A stretch of 59,020 nt of DNA from Desulfobulbaceae bacterium (GCA_019163335.1 JAFLKM010000042.1:1-59020), one strand, 5' to 3'; positions 1 to 9,317 are shown, numbered from the stretch's first letter. Notes: generated from the sequence alone by a model not told the origin. Numbers and translations: made by a program.

Positions 1-464
1 ATTTCACTCTGAAGAAGCTCGAGTCTGTCTGCCAGACGATCGACCTTGATCTCAAAGAGGGCAAAGAGCAGGTCAAAATTATCCTTGATCTGGATTGCCC
101 CAGTCGCCAGTCTTTGTTTAAAAATATGAACGGATTCAAGCTTCTCATGGCGGATGGTAAAAAGTCGACCTTGGTTCAGGATAAATGCCATAGTGACATT
201 TTCAAAACGCTCTGGAAACTGGAAAAGAAAATATGACCGTATATGCAGACCCTGTTCATCGATAAAAAATCTGGAGCTGGCCTCAATTTCCTGCACATCT
301 TCAGCAGAGGGCAGGATTTGATTGTAGGCTTTGCTGACCAGTGATTTTTCTTCAAAAGTTGGATTTAACAGATCAATCCAGAGGGCATCGGAAGGCAGGG
401 AATCGCTACATGTGGCCTGGGTCCCGACAATTTTATTTTCTTGAAGTCTATAGAGTGTGATCAT
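1..464 (-). CDS. corA: CorA-family divalent cation transporter, N-terminal part (cut by window edge)
   Basis: Reading the minus strand from an ATG at 464 gives an open frame of about 154 codons that runs off the window. It begins MITLYRLQENKIV and contains ALWIDLLNPTFEEK, then an acidic stretch ending in AEDVQEIEASSRFF and RLFTIRHEKLE. This is the typical order of the cytoplasmic N-terminal domain of CorA magnesium/cobalt transporters. The pore-forming GMN segment lies outside the window, so function is inferred from the N-domain alone. It lies 156 bases downstream of the FeS/DUF3786 gene on the same strand and may be co-transcribed with it. A weak GGGATAA precedes the start. Confidence 0.75.
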   Translation of the reverse strand, partial: MITLYRLQENKIVGTQATCSDSLPSDALWIDLLNPTFEEKSLVSKAYNQILPSAEDVQEIEASSRFFIDEQGLHIRSYFLFQFPERFENVTMAFILNQGRLFTIRHEKLESVHIFKQRLATGAIQIKDNFDLLFALFEIKVDRLADRLELLQSE

Positions 465-620
465 TGCGACTTATCCCGTTCATCGGGGGTAGAAGGAATA
501 AAAGGTCCAGCTGGTGAATGGAATCAAATCAGATTCTTCAGGATTAATGGGAATTCCCGGTACAAGAGAGAAGCCCCCATGTCAAAATCTTTGTCATAAC
601 TTCTCATTGAGAAATGAGCA

Positions 621-1439
621 CTAAAATAGTTTTCCCTCTTTACTATGGGTAACAATGAGTTGACGAAACATTTCGACAATGCCGCGGGCCAGCAGATTGA
701 TGGAGTGGGCGTTGATATTTCTGTTGGCAGAACGATCCAGCAGGATGTTGAGTTGGGAGGGGAAACCGTCCTCCTGTTTCCAGTAATGGATAAGAAAGGG
801 CACTTTGGGCAGGGGCATGATGACAAGGGAATGATCGGCATCACCCGCTGTCGTTATTGCTCGGGCTCCGAAGAGGGACAGTATCTCAAGAATTAATTCG
901 TGATGGGCGTCGGTCAGTTGGCGCAGGGCCTCTTCACAGCGATGGGTGAAATACTGACTCCACTGTCCGGCATTTGACAGCTCGTGAAAGGGGATCCAAT
1001 CGTTGAGCGGCGTTACACCTTCACATTCAATGATGTAATAGAGAAGTGGAACATAGAGCCAATGGTTGATATGGCAGGAAGAGGTCATCTCGCCGGAAGG
1101 GGATATAAAGAAATCTCTTCCCAAACAGTTGATCGCCAGTTGTTCATCAATCAACCTTGCTCCTATGCGGGGGGCGACGCTGGAAAAATCAAGATGTTGC
1201 ACCTCTTTCTGTAACTGTTTGATGACTTCGTCGTGTTCATCGTCTGGGGTTTTGCGCCGGACAATTCGGCGGCTTAAGAGCTCAGGAATACCTTTTTCCA
1301 GATAGGGACAGGCGTTGATGGATAGTAACCCCTGAAGGATCCTGGCAGCAAAGGCCATGCACGATGGAACACCACACTGGCCGCAATTGGTTTTAGGCAG
1401 GAATTTATAGAGTTCTAAAGGATTTCTAATTTCAGTCAT
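621..1439 (-). CDS. FeS-cluster and DUF3786 domain protein
   Basis: The protein is 272 aa when read from the ATG that overlaps the stop of the upstream kinase gene by 8 bases; a longer in-frame start at 1529 lies wholly inside the kinase. The N-terminus carries a four-cysteine cluster (CGQCGVPSC, then a fourth Cys in ACPYL about 20 residues on), as in the FeS domain of RnfB and corrinoid FeS proteins. The remainder resembles DUF3786, a putative redox or corrinoid-linked domain of anaerobes. The overlap with the kinase suggests translational coupling and a shared role, perhaps redox sensing, but no substrate can be read from the sequence. Confidence 0.8.
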   Translation of the reverse strand: MTEIRNPLELYKFLPKTNCGQCGVPSCMAFAARILQGLLSINACPYLEKGIPELLSRRIVRRKTPDDEHDEVIKQLQKEVQHLDFSSVAPRIGARLIDEQLAINCLGRDFFISPSGEMTSSCHINHWLYVPLLYYIIECEGVTPLNDWIPFHELSNAGQWSQYFTHRCEEALRQLTDAHHELILEILSLFGARAITTAGDADHSLVIMPLPKVPFLIHYWKQEDGFPSQLNILLDRSANRNINAHSINLLARGIVEMFRQLIVTHSKEGKLF

Positions 1440-3282
1440 GGACTGAACCATTAGCTGGGAGAATGACCGTAACTGTTGTTCCATTCTCCGGATCACTCTG
1501 GAAGCTGATCGTGCCGCCATGCTCCTCAATAATTTTTACAGACATGGCAAGCCCCAGCCCGGTACCTTGCGGCTTAGTGGTAAAATAGGGGTCAAATACC
1601 CGGGGAATATCCTCTTTGTGTACACCGCATCCCGTGTCCTTGACGGTGAAGGTGACATATCCACCATCGCTTGCAACATAAATGTCCAGACTGCCGCCTT
1701 GCTCCATGGCCTGGATGGAATTCAAGAAAAGATTTAGAAAGACCTGATTCAACTTATCCTGATCGGCCTGGATGACCGGAATATTATCATCTGCATGGAT
1801 CTCCATCATGACCCCCATGGATTCCGCATCCATGCGAATAAGGGACATGGCCTTGTGCACCACCTCTTCGGGATGGACAGAACCCTTCAGCAGTTTCTGC
1901 GGCCGGGTATAATCGAGCAGCTCACTGATACTACGATTCAGGCGCTCAACCTCTTGAACAAGAATATCAGCCGTTTGCTGGTCGTTACTTTTCTCCTGGA
2001 ACCTTGATCTCAGCAAGATTGCCAGGCCTTTGATCGAGCTTAATGGATTTCTCAATTCATGGGCAACACCGGCAGCCATTTTCCCCAGGGCAGCCATACG
2101 TTCACTTCTCCGCAGCTCCTCTTCCAGAGATTTCACCTGGCTTAAATCCTGGATCAGCAGCATGATCCCGGAAGGAGCACCTTCACTATCGACAACAGCC
2201 ATGCTGTGCAGTTGCAGGGTTCGCAGCCCACCCTTATGGTCAGGTAACATGATTTCCTTCCGGGCGGAACTCTCCCCTGTCAAGTCCTGTCCGGAAAGGG
2301 CCTGGGCCAGTTCAGGCGCCAGCACCTCTTCGGGAGGCAGACCTACCACATCTTTTTCGACAACGGACGCCATCTGTTCGGCAAACTGATTGCAAAGAAT
2401 AATCAGACCCTGGCTATCAGTGACGATTAACCCCACCGGCAGCGAAGAGATGAGGGTGTCGCGGAATGCCTTGATCCTGCCCAGCCTGCTCTGTGAACCC
2501 TTTAAACCTTCAAGGGTTAAGAGCGAAAGCCAGCCGCCAATGCCAACCAGCAGAAGAACGACGGAAAGAATGACAAGCTGGAGTAGCTGCTGCCTGACTG
2601 CTTTATTCAACTGAGAGAGGTCAAGCTCAACCAGGAGAGTATATTTTTGCTGGCTTATCCGCTCAAGCTCTTCGGTCCACTCCGGCGGCGGAGGATGGTG
2701 CTGGCGCATCATCATTCTTCCAACGCCCTCAGGACCGGGAGAAATCCCTCTGAAAAAAGGGGCCTGCTGTTCAAACTGTCGTTTGCCGATGGGGACGAAA
2801 AGGGCTGCCACCTGAAACGCCGCAACCTGATCATGACCGCCTATGCGATATCTAAACCTACCCAGGTCATGGATTTCTCGATTTATGGTGCCAATAAAGG
2901 ATGATGTTTCTTGATCAACCTGGGTGTTTACCACTTTGGGCTCAGAGCTTGCGAGAATTTTCCCTGATTGATCAACCAGGGCAAGAAAATGAACCCCTGG
3001 TTGTTCAGCGGCACGTTCAAGTATATCTTGGACATGGTCAGATAATTGCCACGAAGGTGTTAGCCCCCTGCGAACTGCGTCCAGGAATGAGGCCCTGGCG
3101 CCGGAGGTGACGAAGCGAATCAGGGTTGCGCCACGTTCCAGCAGAACTTCGGTCATCATGATTTTTTCGCGTCGGTAATTATTGACGGCAAAAACCGTAA
3201 TAATCAATGCCAGCAGGGCACAGGCTGCAGCCAGAACCCAGGGAGAGACCAGAGCCAGATGCTGTTTTTTGATTAATCGCAT
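1432..3282 (-). CDS. Membrane-bound PAS sensor histidine kinase (ZraS/HydH-like layout)
   Basis: This 616-aa kinase has transmembrane segments at about residues 10-33 and 235-256 that bracket a roughly 200-residue periplasmic region. That region ends with the unusual HHPPPP stretch at about 195-200. A PAS domain follows (about 270-380), then HisKA with the phospho-acceptor in VAHELRNPL (H408) and a HATPase domain with N box (519-525), DTGCGV (549-554) and GTGLGLA (573-579). The order matches two-component sensors of the ZraS/HydH/NtrB type. No response regulator is visible in the window. It overlaps the upstream nucleosidase-like gene by 10 bases and the downstream FeS gene by 8, so the three form a tight operon. 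Confidence 0.9.
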   Translation of the reverse strand: MRLIKKQHLALVSPWVLAAACALLALIITVFAVNNYRREKIMMTEVLLERGATLIRFVTSGARASFLDAVRRGLTPSWQLSDHVQDILERAAEQPGVHFLALVDQSGKILASSEPKVVNTQVDQETSSFIGTINREIHDLGRFRYRIGGHDQVAAFQVAALFVPIGKRQFEQQAPFFRGISPGPEGVGRMMMRQHHPPPPEWTEELERISQQKYTLLVELDLSQLNKAVRQQLLQLVILSVVLLLVGIGGWLSLLTLEGLKGSQSRLGRIKAFRDTLISSLPVGLIVTDSQGLIILCNQFAEQMASVVEKDVVGLPPEEVLAPELAQALSGQDLTGESSARKEIMLPDHKGGLRTLQLHSMAVVDSEGAPSGIMLLIQDLSQVKSLEEELRRSERMAALGKMAAGVAHELRNPLSSIKGLAILLRSRFQEKSNDQQTADILVQEVERLNRSISELLDYTRPQKLLKGSVHPEEVVHKAMSLIRMDAESMGVMMEIHADDNIPVIQADQDKLNQVFLNLFLNSIQAMEQGGSLDIYVASDGGYVTFTVKDTGCGVHKEDIPRVFDPYFTTKPQGTGLGLAMSVKIIEEHGGTISFQSDPENGTTVTVILPANGSVHD

Positions 3283-4988
3283 CTTCGGTCAGCTGGTGGA
3301 TTGAGGATTTTATGAATGAGAACTTTGGTGATGAGGTAGGTAGGGGCGATACCTTCTGCCCCCATGGACCCCGCAGCCAGAGTCTGCCCGCCGTGCAAAG
3401 GATTGTCTGAGGCATAGTATGCATACCGTATGCGTACTTGCGAGGAGATGTGTCCTTGAATCACTGCAGCATTGATGGCTCTCTGGTAGTGTCCGCCCTC
3501 CATTTCCAGACCTACGGCCTTCCAGCTGGAGCTGTAAAAACGCTCCAGCACATCACGGTTCTGCAGGGAGGTGCCGAGGACTGTAACCATCGGCCCGACA
3601 TAGACATTGGCATTTTCTTCAAAATCACTGGTTCGTAAGTCATTGACCACAATGTAGTTATGGGCCGACCCTTCCATAACATGGGCTGTGGCCAGGATAA
3701 TATCTCCTTTTTTCCCCGGCAGAATCCCTGCCTTGCCCATGATGGCGATTGAGGTGAACTTGAAGGTGAGGAGTTTATCCTCAAAACGATCAGGCCGCAG
3801 GAGCTCATCCATAACTTCAAAGGCTTGTGTGCCAAAGGCATAGTCCATGACCAAGATAACCGGCTTATTTTTTTCGATATACTCAAGATCGATATTCAGA
3901 TCAGGGTGGAGGGAACTGTAATCGATAGTTGCTGAATCAATGACCATGACATCTATATTTGACCCGGAACTGTCCGGGAGAAAGGTCAGTCCATGTTGCC
4001 CGGCAAAGGCCTCAACATCCTCTTCCTTGCCCTTTAAAGTCGGAATCATATCATACAGACTGGTTGGGATATTTTCTTTCATCCCTTGTAATGCGCCGGC
4101 ACCATAGAGAATATTCTTCACAGAATGCATATTGGAGCTGATAATATGGATGGGCCGTTCTTGAAAGCCGCGTTGAACCAGATGCAGTTTCACCGCCTCT
4201 GCCCATTTTGAAGCGTATTTGTGATGGGCAATCATCTCCTGCAATGACGGGGTGAAATAGATCGTCAGATGTTCATCCGGAGATTTGATCTCCTCGATTA
4301 TCCGTTCTCCCATACTGTAAATAATGGCAAACAAGCCATTGTTGAATCGCTGCCCATGGTGTGTTTTGTTCATGCTCTCATAGGTTTCGCGGGTCTCCCG
4401 ATAGGTACGTCCCAGAAGAATGGAGAGGTTCCAAATGGCCTGATCCAGTACCGCGCCTTCAAGCACCAGCTCTCCATGCGCTGCCTTTCCCAGATCGTGC
4501 CATTCGGAGCAGGTCCTTCCTTCTTTGTCGCAGACCTGCTGTTGAATCTTCTGGGACTCAATACTGAGGAAGGTGATATGGGTAAGGATGTCATAGACCT
4601 CGGTCAGCCCTTTGGTTATCATAAAACAAATCTCACTCTCTGAGACCACATAGGATAAACGTCTGCGTTTAAGAGGGATAACCTGCTCGAAGGTGGTGTT
4701 CTGGAAATCCTCATTGCCGGTCAGAATAATGCGGTTGCATTTTTCAATCCCCCGTGGCATCCGGTCAATGACATACTCAAGACCCTGGAGCTCCATAACC
4801 CGGGAGTCCACCATGGAGCCGTAGATTTCCGGGGAGAACAGCTTTAATGATTCCGCAAGTTTTTCACCGGATTTCCCCGAGGGCCGGTAATTTCCTCGCA
4901 ATGTCAGGGCGTCTGCTAGCGTTTGAAAGGTGCGAATGGCAAGGCGGGCTTTTTGGGCCTTGGTAAGATCCTGCATGGTGAACTCCAC
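3273..4988 (-). CDS. DUF6909-like protein with nucleoside phosphorylase-like C-terminal part
   Basis: This 571-aa soluble protein is the first gene of the operon. The N-terminal half is helical and not recognised in detail. The C-terminal third contains MGKAGILPGKKGDIILATA and later AVGLEMEGGHYQRAI. The GDII and (V/L)EMEG signatures are laid out as in the PNP/UDP phosphorylase and MTA/SAH/AMP nucleosidase fold, where the second Glu binds the ribose. The family assignment (DUF6909) is from memory and moderate; the nucleosidase link is inference from the motifs. There is no membrane segment or signal peptide. It overlaps the kinase gene by 10 bases, suggesting a metabolite-sensing or signalling partnership. 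Confidence 0.65.
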   Translation of the reverse strand: MEFTMQDLTKAQKARLAIRTFQTLADALTLRGNYRPSGKSGEKLAESLKLFSPEIYGSMVDSRVMELQGLEYVIDRMPRGIEKCNRIILTGNEDFQNTTFEQVIPLKRRRLSYVVSESEICFMITKGLTEVYDILTHITFLSIESQKIQQQVCDKEGRTCSEWHDLGKAAHGELVLEGAVLDQAIWNLSILLGRTYRETRETYESMNKTHHGQRFNNGLFAIIYSMGERIIEEIKSPDEHLTIYFTPSLQEMIAHHKYASKWAEAVKLHLVQRGFQERPIHIISSNMHSVKNILYGAGALQGMKENIPTSLYDMIPTLKGKEEDVEAFAGQHGLTFLPDSSGSNIDVMVIDSATIDYSSLHPDLNIDLEYIEKNKPVILVMDYAFGTQAFEVMDELLRPDRFEDKLLTFKFTSIAIMGKAGILPGKKGDIILATAHVMEGSAHNYIVVNDLRTSDFEENANVYVGPMVTVLGTSLQNRDVLERFYSSSWKAVGLEMEGGHYQRAINAAVIQGHISSQVRIRYAYYASDNPLHGGQTLAAGSMGAEGIAPTYLITKVLIHKILNPPADRRCD

Positions 4989-5261
4989 TGGGATGGGGCT
5001 TATACGAGCAAAGGTTTCTCGATTTGTATCGTAAAAAGACCTGTTGGGCCATCTCAGTCATTCAAGGAGCCAAGTAATAAAAATTAAATAGCAGCGGTAT
5101 AGTTGACTTAGGATGTCCGTCGATGGTGCACTATACCCTGATCGGCTTTATTGAGGCAAGAAGAGAGCAGATGGAACAAAAAAAACAGGGATGGGGAAGG
5201 AATGGATTGAATATGAACTCAAAAAGATCAGTGGTAAGGCGTTGGTGGGAGCTACTGATTC
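4989..5261. other. Intergenic region upstream of the kinase operon; spaced 8-bp inverted repeat
   Basis: No convincing gene is present; the open frames here lack ribosome sites and family features. A spaced inverted repeat lies at 5096-5103 (GGTATAGT) and 5130-5137 (ACTATACC). It could be a regulator site for the minus-strand operon starting at 4988, but 8-base arms with a 26-base spacer may be chance. Confidence 0.3.
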
Positions 5262-5303
5262 TAAAAAAAAAGGTCTACCTGAAAGAGATCAGGCAGACCT
5301 TAA
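5262..5303 (-). terminator. Rho-independent terminator of the cold-shock gene
   Basis: On the minus strand, AAGGTCTGCCTG and CAGGTAGACCTT form a 12-pair stem with one mismatch around an 8-base loop. A run of nine T follows. It begins about 20 bases after the stop codon of the cold-shock gene. Confidence 0.9.
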
Positions 5304-5320
5304 GGGGTTAAGAATATTAA

Positions 5321-5521
5321 TTAGATTTTTCGAACGTTGGCAGCAGCAGGTCCTTTTGGGCCTTCTGTAATCTCGAACTGAACCCTGTCGCCTTCGTTCA
5401 AGGTCTTGAAGCCTTCGGAGGCAATTGCAGAGTAGTGTACGAAAACATCTTTACCGCCATCTTGCTCGATAAAACCAAATCCCTTGGACTCATTAAACCA
5501 CTTTACTGTGCCTTCTAACAT
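5321..5521 (-). CDS. Cold-shock protein of the CspA family
   Basis: A complete single cold-shock domain of 66 aa. It shows [12 protein letters not shown] (RNP1) and DVFVHYSAI (RNP2), the aromatic surfaces that bind single-stranded RNA or DNA. Such proteins act as RNA chaperones or antiterminators. Length is typical for the family. The gene stands alone with its own terminator. AGGAG lies 12 bases before the ATG and a second purine run (AAAAGG) lies closer. The 278-base AT-rich upstream interval may contain a long structured leader, as known for cold-induced csp genes. Confidence 0.97.
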   Translation of the reverse strand: MLEGTVKWFNESKGFGFIEQDGGKDVFVHYSAIASEGFKTLNEGDRVQFEITEGPKGPAAANVRKI

Positions 5522-5799
5522 GATGCCTTTTCGCTCCTAATTTTAATCAAATTACCATGGTTCTGTGCAGTAATTTAAACTAACAACAAATAAGACACAT
5601 ATTAAATCTTCTTTAAATATGGCTGTATCACTGCCTAGCTGAAACACTACACTATGAATACTTATAAATTTTATATCAAATAGAATCCTGAAAAACCAGA
5701 AAAAAATAGATAATAATTTGCGTTTTGTCCAAAATAATCATTCCCTAATATTTCCGGTTACTAAGGCCTTCAATAAAGAGGCCTGAATAGGGGCGAATT
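5522..5799 (-). promoter_or_regulatory. AT-rich leader/promoter interval of the cold-shock gene
   Basis: This 278-base interval is markedly AT-rich and holds no gene. It would contain the promoter and possibly a long 5' leader of the cold-shock gene. At its far end, just after the gpmI stop, AAGGCCT and AGGCCT form a short stem (about 5762-5785) without a T tract. A temperature-responsive leader is inferred only by analogy with cspA. Confidence 0.35.
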
Positions 5800-7455
5800 C
5801 TACCCCTCCAACCTCTTAGTGCCGGACAAGACGATCAGCGATGGATCATAATCGGGCGGTGTCTCGAATCCGAGGAGATTACAGATTGTTGCGGCCACAT
5901 TGGAGAGTCCCGGTTGAGCGAGATGGGTAAGCTGGAAGTCGTTTATGCCGTTAAAGTCGTGGATAATCAGGGGAACCGGATTTCTGGTATGCGCTACCAT
6001 GGCAGTTCGTTTACCGTTTTTTTCCGTCCACATACAATCTGCGTTGCCGTGATCAGCGGTAATCAGGGCAATGCCGGCCGCTTTTTCCAGGGCTGTCAAA
6101 ATTCTTTTTAGGCATAAATCGACAGTTTCAACGGCGATACGTACCGAGATGACCACGCCGGTATGGCCAACCATATCGCCGTTGGGCAGATTGAGGCGGA
6201 TAAATTTATATTTGCCACTTTCAATGGCTGCAATTACTTGATCGGTAATCTCTGCCGCCTGCATCCATGGCCGTAGATCAAAGGTGACCCTATCCGATGG
6301 GATTTCAACATAAGTTTCTAATTTTTCATCAATATATCCAGATCGATTACCATTCCAGAAATAGGTGACATGGCCGAATTTCTGGGTTTCGGAGATGGCG
6401 TAAGAACTGACCCCGGCAGCGCAGAGATATTCGCCCAATGGTCGGTCAATGGCAGGGGGTTCTACCAGATAGTGGGTGGGAATCAGGGCGTCACCGTCAT
6501 ATTGCATGATCCCGGCGTAAAAAAGATCCGGAATCCGTTTCCGGTCGAAATAGGTAAATTCCGGCGAATCTCTCTCGTCAAAGGCGCGAGAGATCTCAAT
6601 GGCTCGGTCCCCTCGGAAGTTAAAAAGGATGACGGCGTCGCCATCAACCATAACGCCGATAGGCTTTTCGTTTTCGGTCACGACAAAGCTCTCCATGTAC
6701 TGATCGGTCATGGCGGGATCTTCATTGTAATAAGTACGAATGGCATCGCAGGCAGAAGGAAAAGGCCTGCCTTCCCCTAAAACGTGGGCATTCCAGCCCC
6801 GTTCGACGATTGACCAGTCGGCGTTATAGCGATCCATGGTGGTGATCATTCGGCCGCCACCGGAGGCAATGCGGAAATCCCGGCCATCAACAGAAAGTTC
6901 ATGCAGCCTTTGTTCCAGTGGGCCGAAATATTCCAGTGCGCTTTTAGGTCCTACGTCACGGCCATCAAGCAGCCCATGTACCCTGACCCTGTGAATCTTG
7001 TCATGAACGCATTGTGCAAGCAGGGCGTAAAGATGATCCGTATGGCTATGGACATTGCCATCTGAGATTAAACCGATCAGGTGCAGGGTTCCCCCTGTGG
7101 ATGTGCGTTGGAGCACCTTCTGCCAGGCCTTGCTGGTAAAGGCCGTGCCGCTTCTCAGGGCCTCATTGACAAGCTTTGCCCCTTGGGCAAAGATACGTCC
7201 GGCACCCAGGGCATTGTGTCCTACCTCAGAGTTTCCCATATCATCGTCGGAAGGGAGTCCAACTGCGGTGCCATGGGCCTTAAGCCTGGTCGCAAGCTTC
7301 TCCTGTAGCAGTTCATCAAGGACCGGAGTGTAGGCCATGAAAACTCCGTTATTCTCAGTTTCAGGGCCGATTCCAACTCCATCCATAATGACAGTCACCA
7401 CTGGTCCTGAGAAGGGGCGGTATCCGGAAAGTTGCTTGAGGTGTAGTTCTGACAT
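5800..7455 (-). CDS. gpmI: 2,3-bisphosphoglycerate-independent phosphoglycerate mutase
   Basis: The enzyme interconverts 3- and 2-phosphoglycerate in glycolysis and gluconeogenesis without 2,3-BPG, using two metal ions and a phosphoserine intermediate. Visible signatures are IMDGVGIG near the N-terminus, DDMGNSEVGHNALGAG with the catalytic Ser at about residue 76, HGLLDGRDV and TADHGNAD near the C-terminus. I start at 7455 (551 aa) because AGGAG sits six bases upstream of this ATG; an in-frame ATG at 7482 would add nine residues and cover that ribosome site. Length is slightly above the usual 510-550 aa. Confidence 0.96.
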   Translation of the reverse strand: MSELHLKQLSGYRPFSGPVVTVIMDGVGIGPETENNGVFMAYTPVLDELLQEKLATRLKAHGTAVGLPSDDDMGNSEVGHNALGAGRIFAQGAKLVNEALRSGTAFTSKAWQKVLQRTSTGGTLHLIGLISDGNVHSHTDHLYALLAQCVHDKIHRVRVHGLLDGRDVGPKSALEYFGPLEQRLHELSVDGRDFRIASGGGRMITTMDRYNADWSIVERGWNAHVLGEGRPFPSACDAIRTYYNEDPAMTDQYMESFVVTENEKPIGVMVDGDAVILFNFRGDRAIEISRAFDERDSPEFTYFDRKRIPDLFYAGIMQYDGDALIPTHYLVEPPAIDRPLGEYLCAAGVSSYAISETQKFGHVTYFWNGNRSGYIDEKLETYVEIPSDRVTFDLRPWMQAAEITDQVIAAIESGKYKFIRLNLPNGDMVGHTGVVISVRIAVETVDLCLKRILTALEKAAGIALITADHGNADCMWTEKNGKRTAMVAHTRNPVPLIIHDFNGINDFQLTHLAQPGLSNVAATICNLLGFETPPDYDPSLIVLSGTKRLEG

Positions 7456-7676
7456 CGTGTCTCCTGCTGGATGATTGTTCATCCGTGAAATTTCTATGTT
7501 GATGCCTATGTCCTGCCGTATTATGTCTTAATTGACAGCGATATTCCACTCAAATAAAGTGCCGGTAACATATACAACTGAATCTGAAGGCAGTTCTTTT
7601 AGAGAATAATCAAATTGTTATGAGATATGCCAGTCAACAGGATCATCTGCAGCAGACTTCACCAGAAAAATCCTGG

Positions 7677-8438
7677 TCAAAATGTGAAGGAATCCCTGCG
7701 TTCAGAGAGGCGCCCATGGATGGCAATCACTGCCGTATCCACCTTCAAGATGCGTTTCCCCAATGAAAAAGCGAGAAATCCGGATTCCGCAAATCTTTCC
7801 ATTTCATAATCAATCCAGCCACCTTCCGGGCCAATGGCAACAAGGATCTTCTCCGGTTTTTCCAGAATAACATTTTTAAGTGGGGCGATGCTGTCGGGAT
7901 GAGCAATCAGGAGGTGGCTGTAATCCCGCGCTTTTTCCGGTAGAACATCCTCAATAAAGGGTTTGAAACGCTCATGGATGTGGATCTTCGGGACCCTGGT
8001 ATCGACAGCCTGTTCGAGTCCTTGCAGCAGATGGGGACGATATTCCTCTTCATTAAGCAGGGTTGCGTTCCAGAAACTTTTCTCCACCCGTTGTGCGTGC
8101 GTGATAAAAATGTTTTCTACGCCCAGGGCTGCCGCCTGGCTGAAAATTCGTCTGAGCATGATGGGACGGGGAAGGGCCAGGAGTAGATCAATAAAGGGCT
8201 TTTCTTCCGGATCTTGCTTGATTTCTTCTGGAAATTGAACCTCTAGACGAACCTGAAAAGGATAGTGACGGCAGATTTCAGTAACTGTTCCAAATCCTTG
8301 GGGTCCATCAATAATGCCGATGCGGACGGAATCACCAGAGCTTACCTGAAGCACCTTGACCAGATGGTTGGCACGGCGGTCGGTGAGAAGGACGGTGTTG
8401 AGTATGAGTTCCTGTCTTTCTAAGAGGATGATATTCAT
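7677..8438 (-). CDS. rsmE: 16S rRNA (uracil1498-N3)-methyltransferase
   Basis: A 253-aa SPOUT-family methyltransferase of the RsmE type, which methylates U1498 of 16S rRNA using S-adenosylmethionine. It shows an N-terminal PUA-like beta domain, then LALPRPIMLRRIFSQAAALGV. The knotted SAM site is marked by AIGPEGGW and FSLGKRILKVDTAV near the C-terminus. The last motif usually reads LG.RILR.ETA, so K-V-D is a mild variant. The gene lies about 50 bases downstream of the DUF4126 gene on the same strand. Confidence 0.93.
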   Translation of the reverse strand: MNIILLERQELILNTVLLTDRRANHLVKVLQVSSGDSVRIGIIDGPQGFGTVTEICRHYPFQVRLEVQFPEEIKQDPEEKPFIDLLLALPRPIMLRRIFSQAAALGVENIFITHAQRVEKSFWNATLLNEEEYRPHLLQGLEQAVDTRVPKIHIHERFKPFIEDVLPEKARDYSHLLIAHPDSIAPLKNVILEKPEKILVAIGPEGGWIDYEMERFAESGFLAFSLGKRILKVDTAVIAIHGRLSERRDSFTF

Positions 8439-8489
8439 GGGGAGGGGGAAAAATTGCGTACAGGCGTAAAGTTAATATAAATAAAAAAA

Positions 8490-9134
8490 TCAGGTCTGTC
8501 GGGCAGAGGGTGGTGTCGGTGGCGGCGTACTGCGATTGAAAAATGTTTTTATGGAGCGCAATAGCGCCTTGACCCCCTGCCATATCCGGGGCAGCAGCCA
8601 GATGGCGAGTACAATAAAAAGACAGAATAGGCCCAGAAAGGTCAGCGGATGATAAAGGGCAGCCCAGAGTCCAGCGACAACAGCCACGTCTTCAAGCAGC
8701 GATGCGGTCCAGTTGCTGAAGGGTTCCGGTGAGGTGTTGATCAGGATTCTGGAGCCGGCCTTGATGGAATGGCTGGTGGCGGCAATGGTACCGCCCAGGA
8801 TCCCAGCCACAATGACCACGGCTGGGTTTACTTCGCCCACTGCCCCGGCAGCCAGCATGACTCCGGCTGGAATGCGGATAAAGGTATGAATGGTATCCCA
8901 ACCGGTATCCACCCCTGGGGTCTTGTCGGCAAAAAACTCGACCGCATACATCAGGGCTGCGGCGCCAATTACCATTGGGTTTTGGAGGACTTGCAGTTGT
9001 TCTGGAAGCACAATGTTTCCGGTGACTCCCAGATATCCCAGCACTGCAATCGTCGCATAGAGGTTGATCCCTGCGGCCCAGGCAGTGCCCATGGTCAAGG
9101 CAATGGTGGCAATGAGTTGTTGGTAGGCATCCAT
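8490..9134 (-). CDS. DUF4126 family membrane protein
   Basis: The protein is 214 aa from the ATG at 9134 (MDAYQQLIATIAL), preceded by AGGAAC at suitable distance; the 30 extra residues of the longer frame look non-coding. Several hydrophobic segments are visible. The sequence has the DUF4126 pattern: MGTAWAAGINLYATIAVLGYLG, EFFADKTPGVDTGWD, and a glycine/alanine-rich GGTIAATSHSIKAGSR. It ends in a proline/threonine-rich tail. The family is found widely in bacteria and has no established function. Confidence 0.85.
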   Translation of the reverse strand: MDAYQQLIATIALTMGTAWAAGINLYATIAVLGYLGVTGNIVLPEQLQVLQNPMVIGAAALMYAVEFFADKTPGVDTGWDTIHTFIRIPAGVMLAAGAVGEVNPAVVIVAGILGGTIAATSHSIKAGSRILINTSPEPFSNWTASLLEDVAVVAGLWAALYHPLTFLGLFCLFIVLAIWLLPRIWQGVKALLRSIKTFFNRSTPPPTPPSARQT

Positions 9135-9317
9135 TTTTATGTTCCTGTTCGTAAAGCTATTCCCATGAAAGATACCGTTGTGAATACACCGTGTTTTTGA
9201 ATACGAAAAGGCCCAAGGAAACATAGTTTCGTGAGCGCATGACGCGGGCTAAAACGACAGGCAGCCTAAGTATTCTCACCTAAGGAAGTAGCCATAACAT
9301 TTTTCCAGAACGGTTTC

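Noticed and set aside
475-490. CCCGTTCATCGGGG occurs here and again near 32118
   Set aside because: A 14-base match is expected several times by chance in a 59-kb window, and the flanks do not align.
5104-5137. Possible sigma70 promoter (TTGACT ... TATACC) on the plus strand
   Set aside because: Spacing of about 23 bases is too long, and no plus-strand gene follows.
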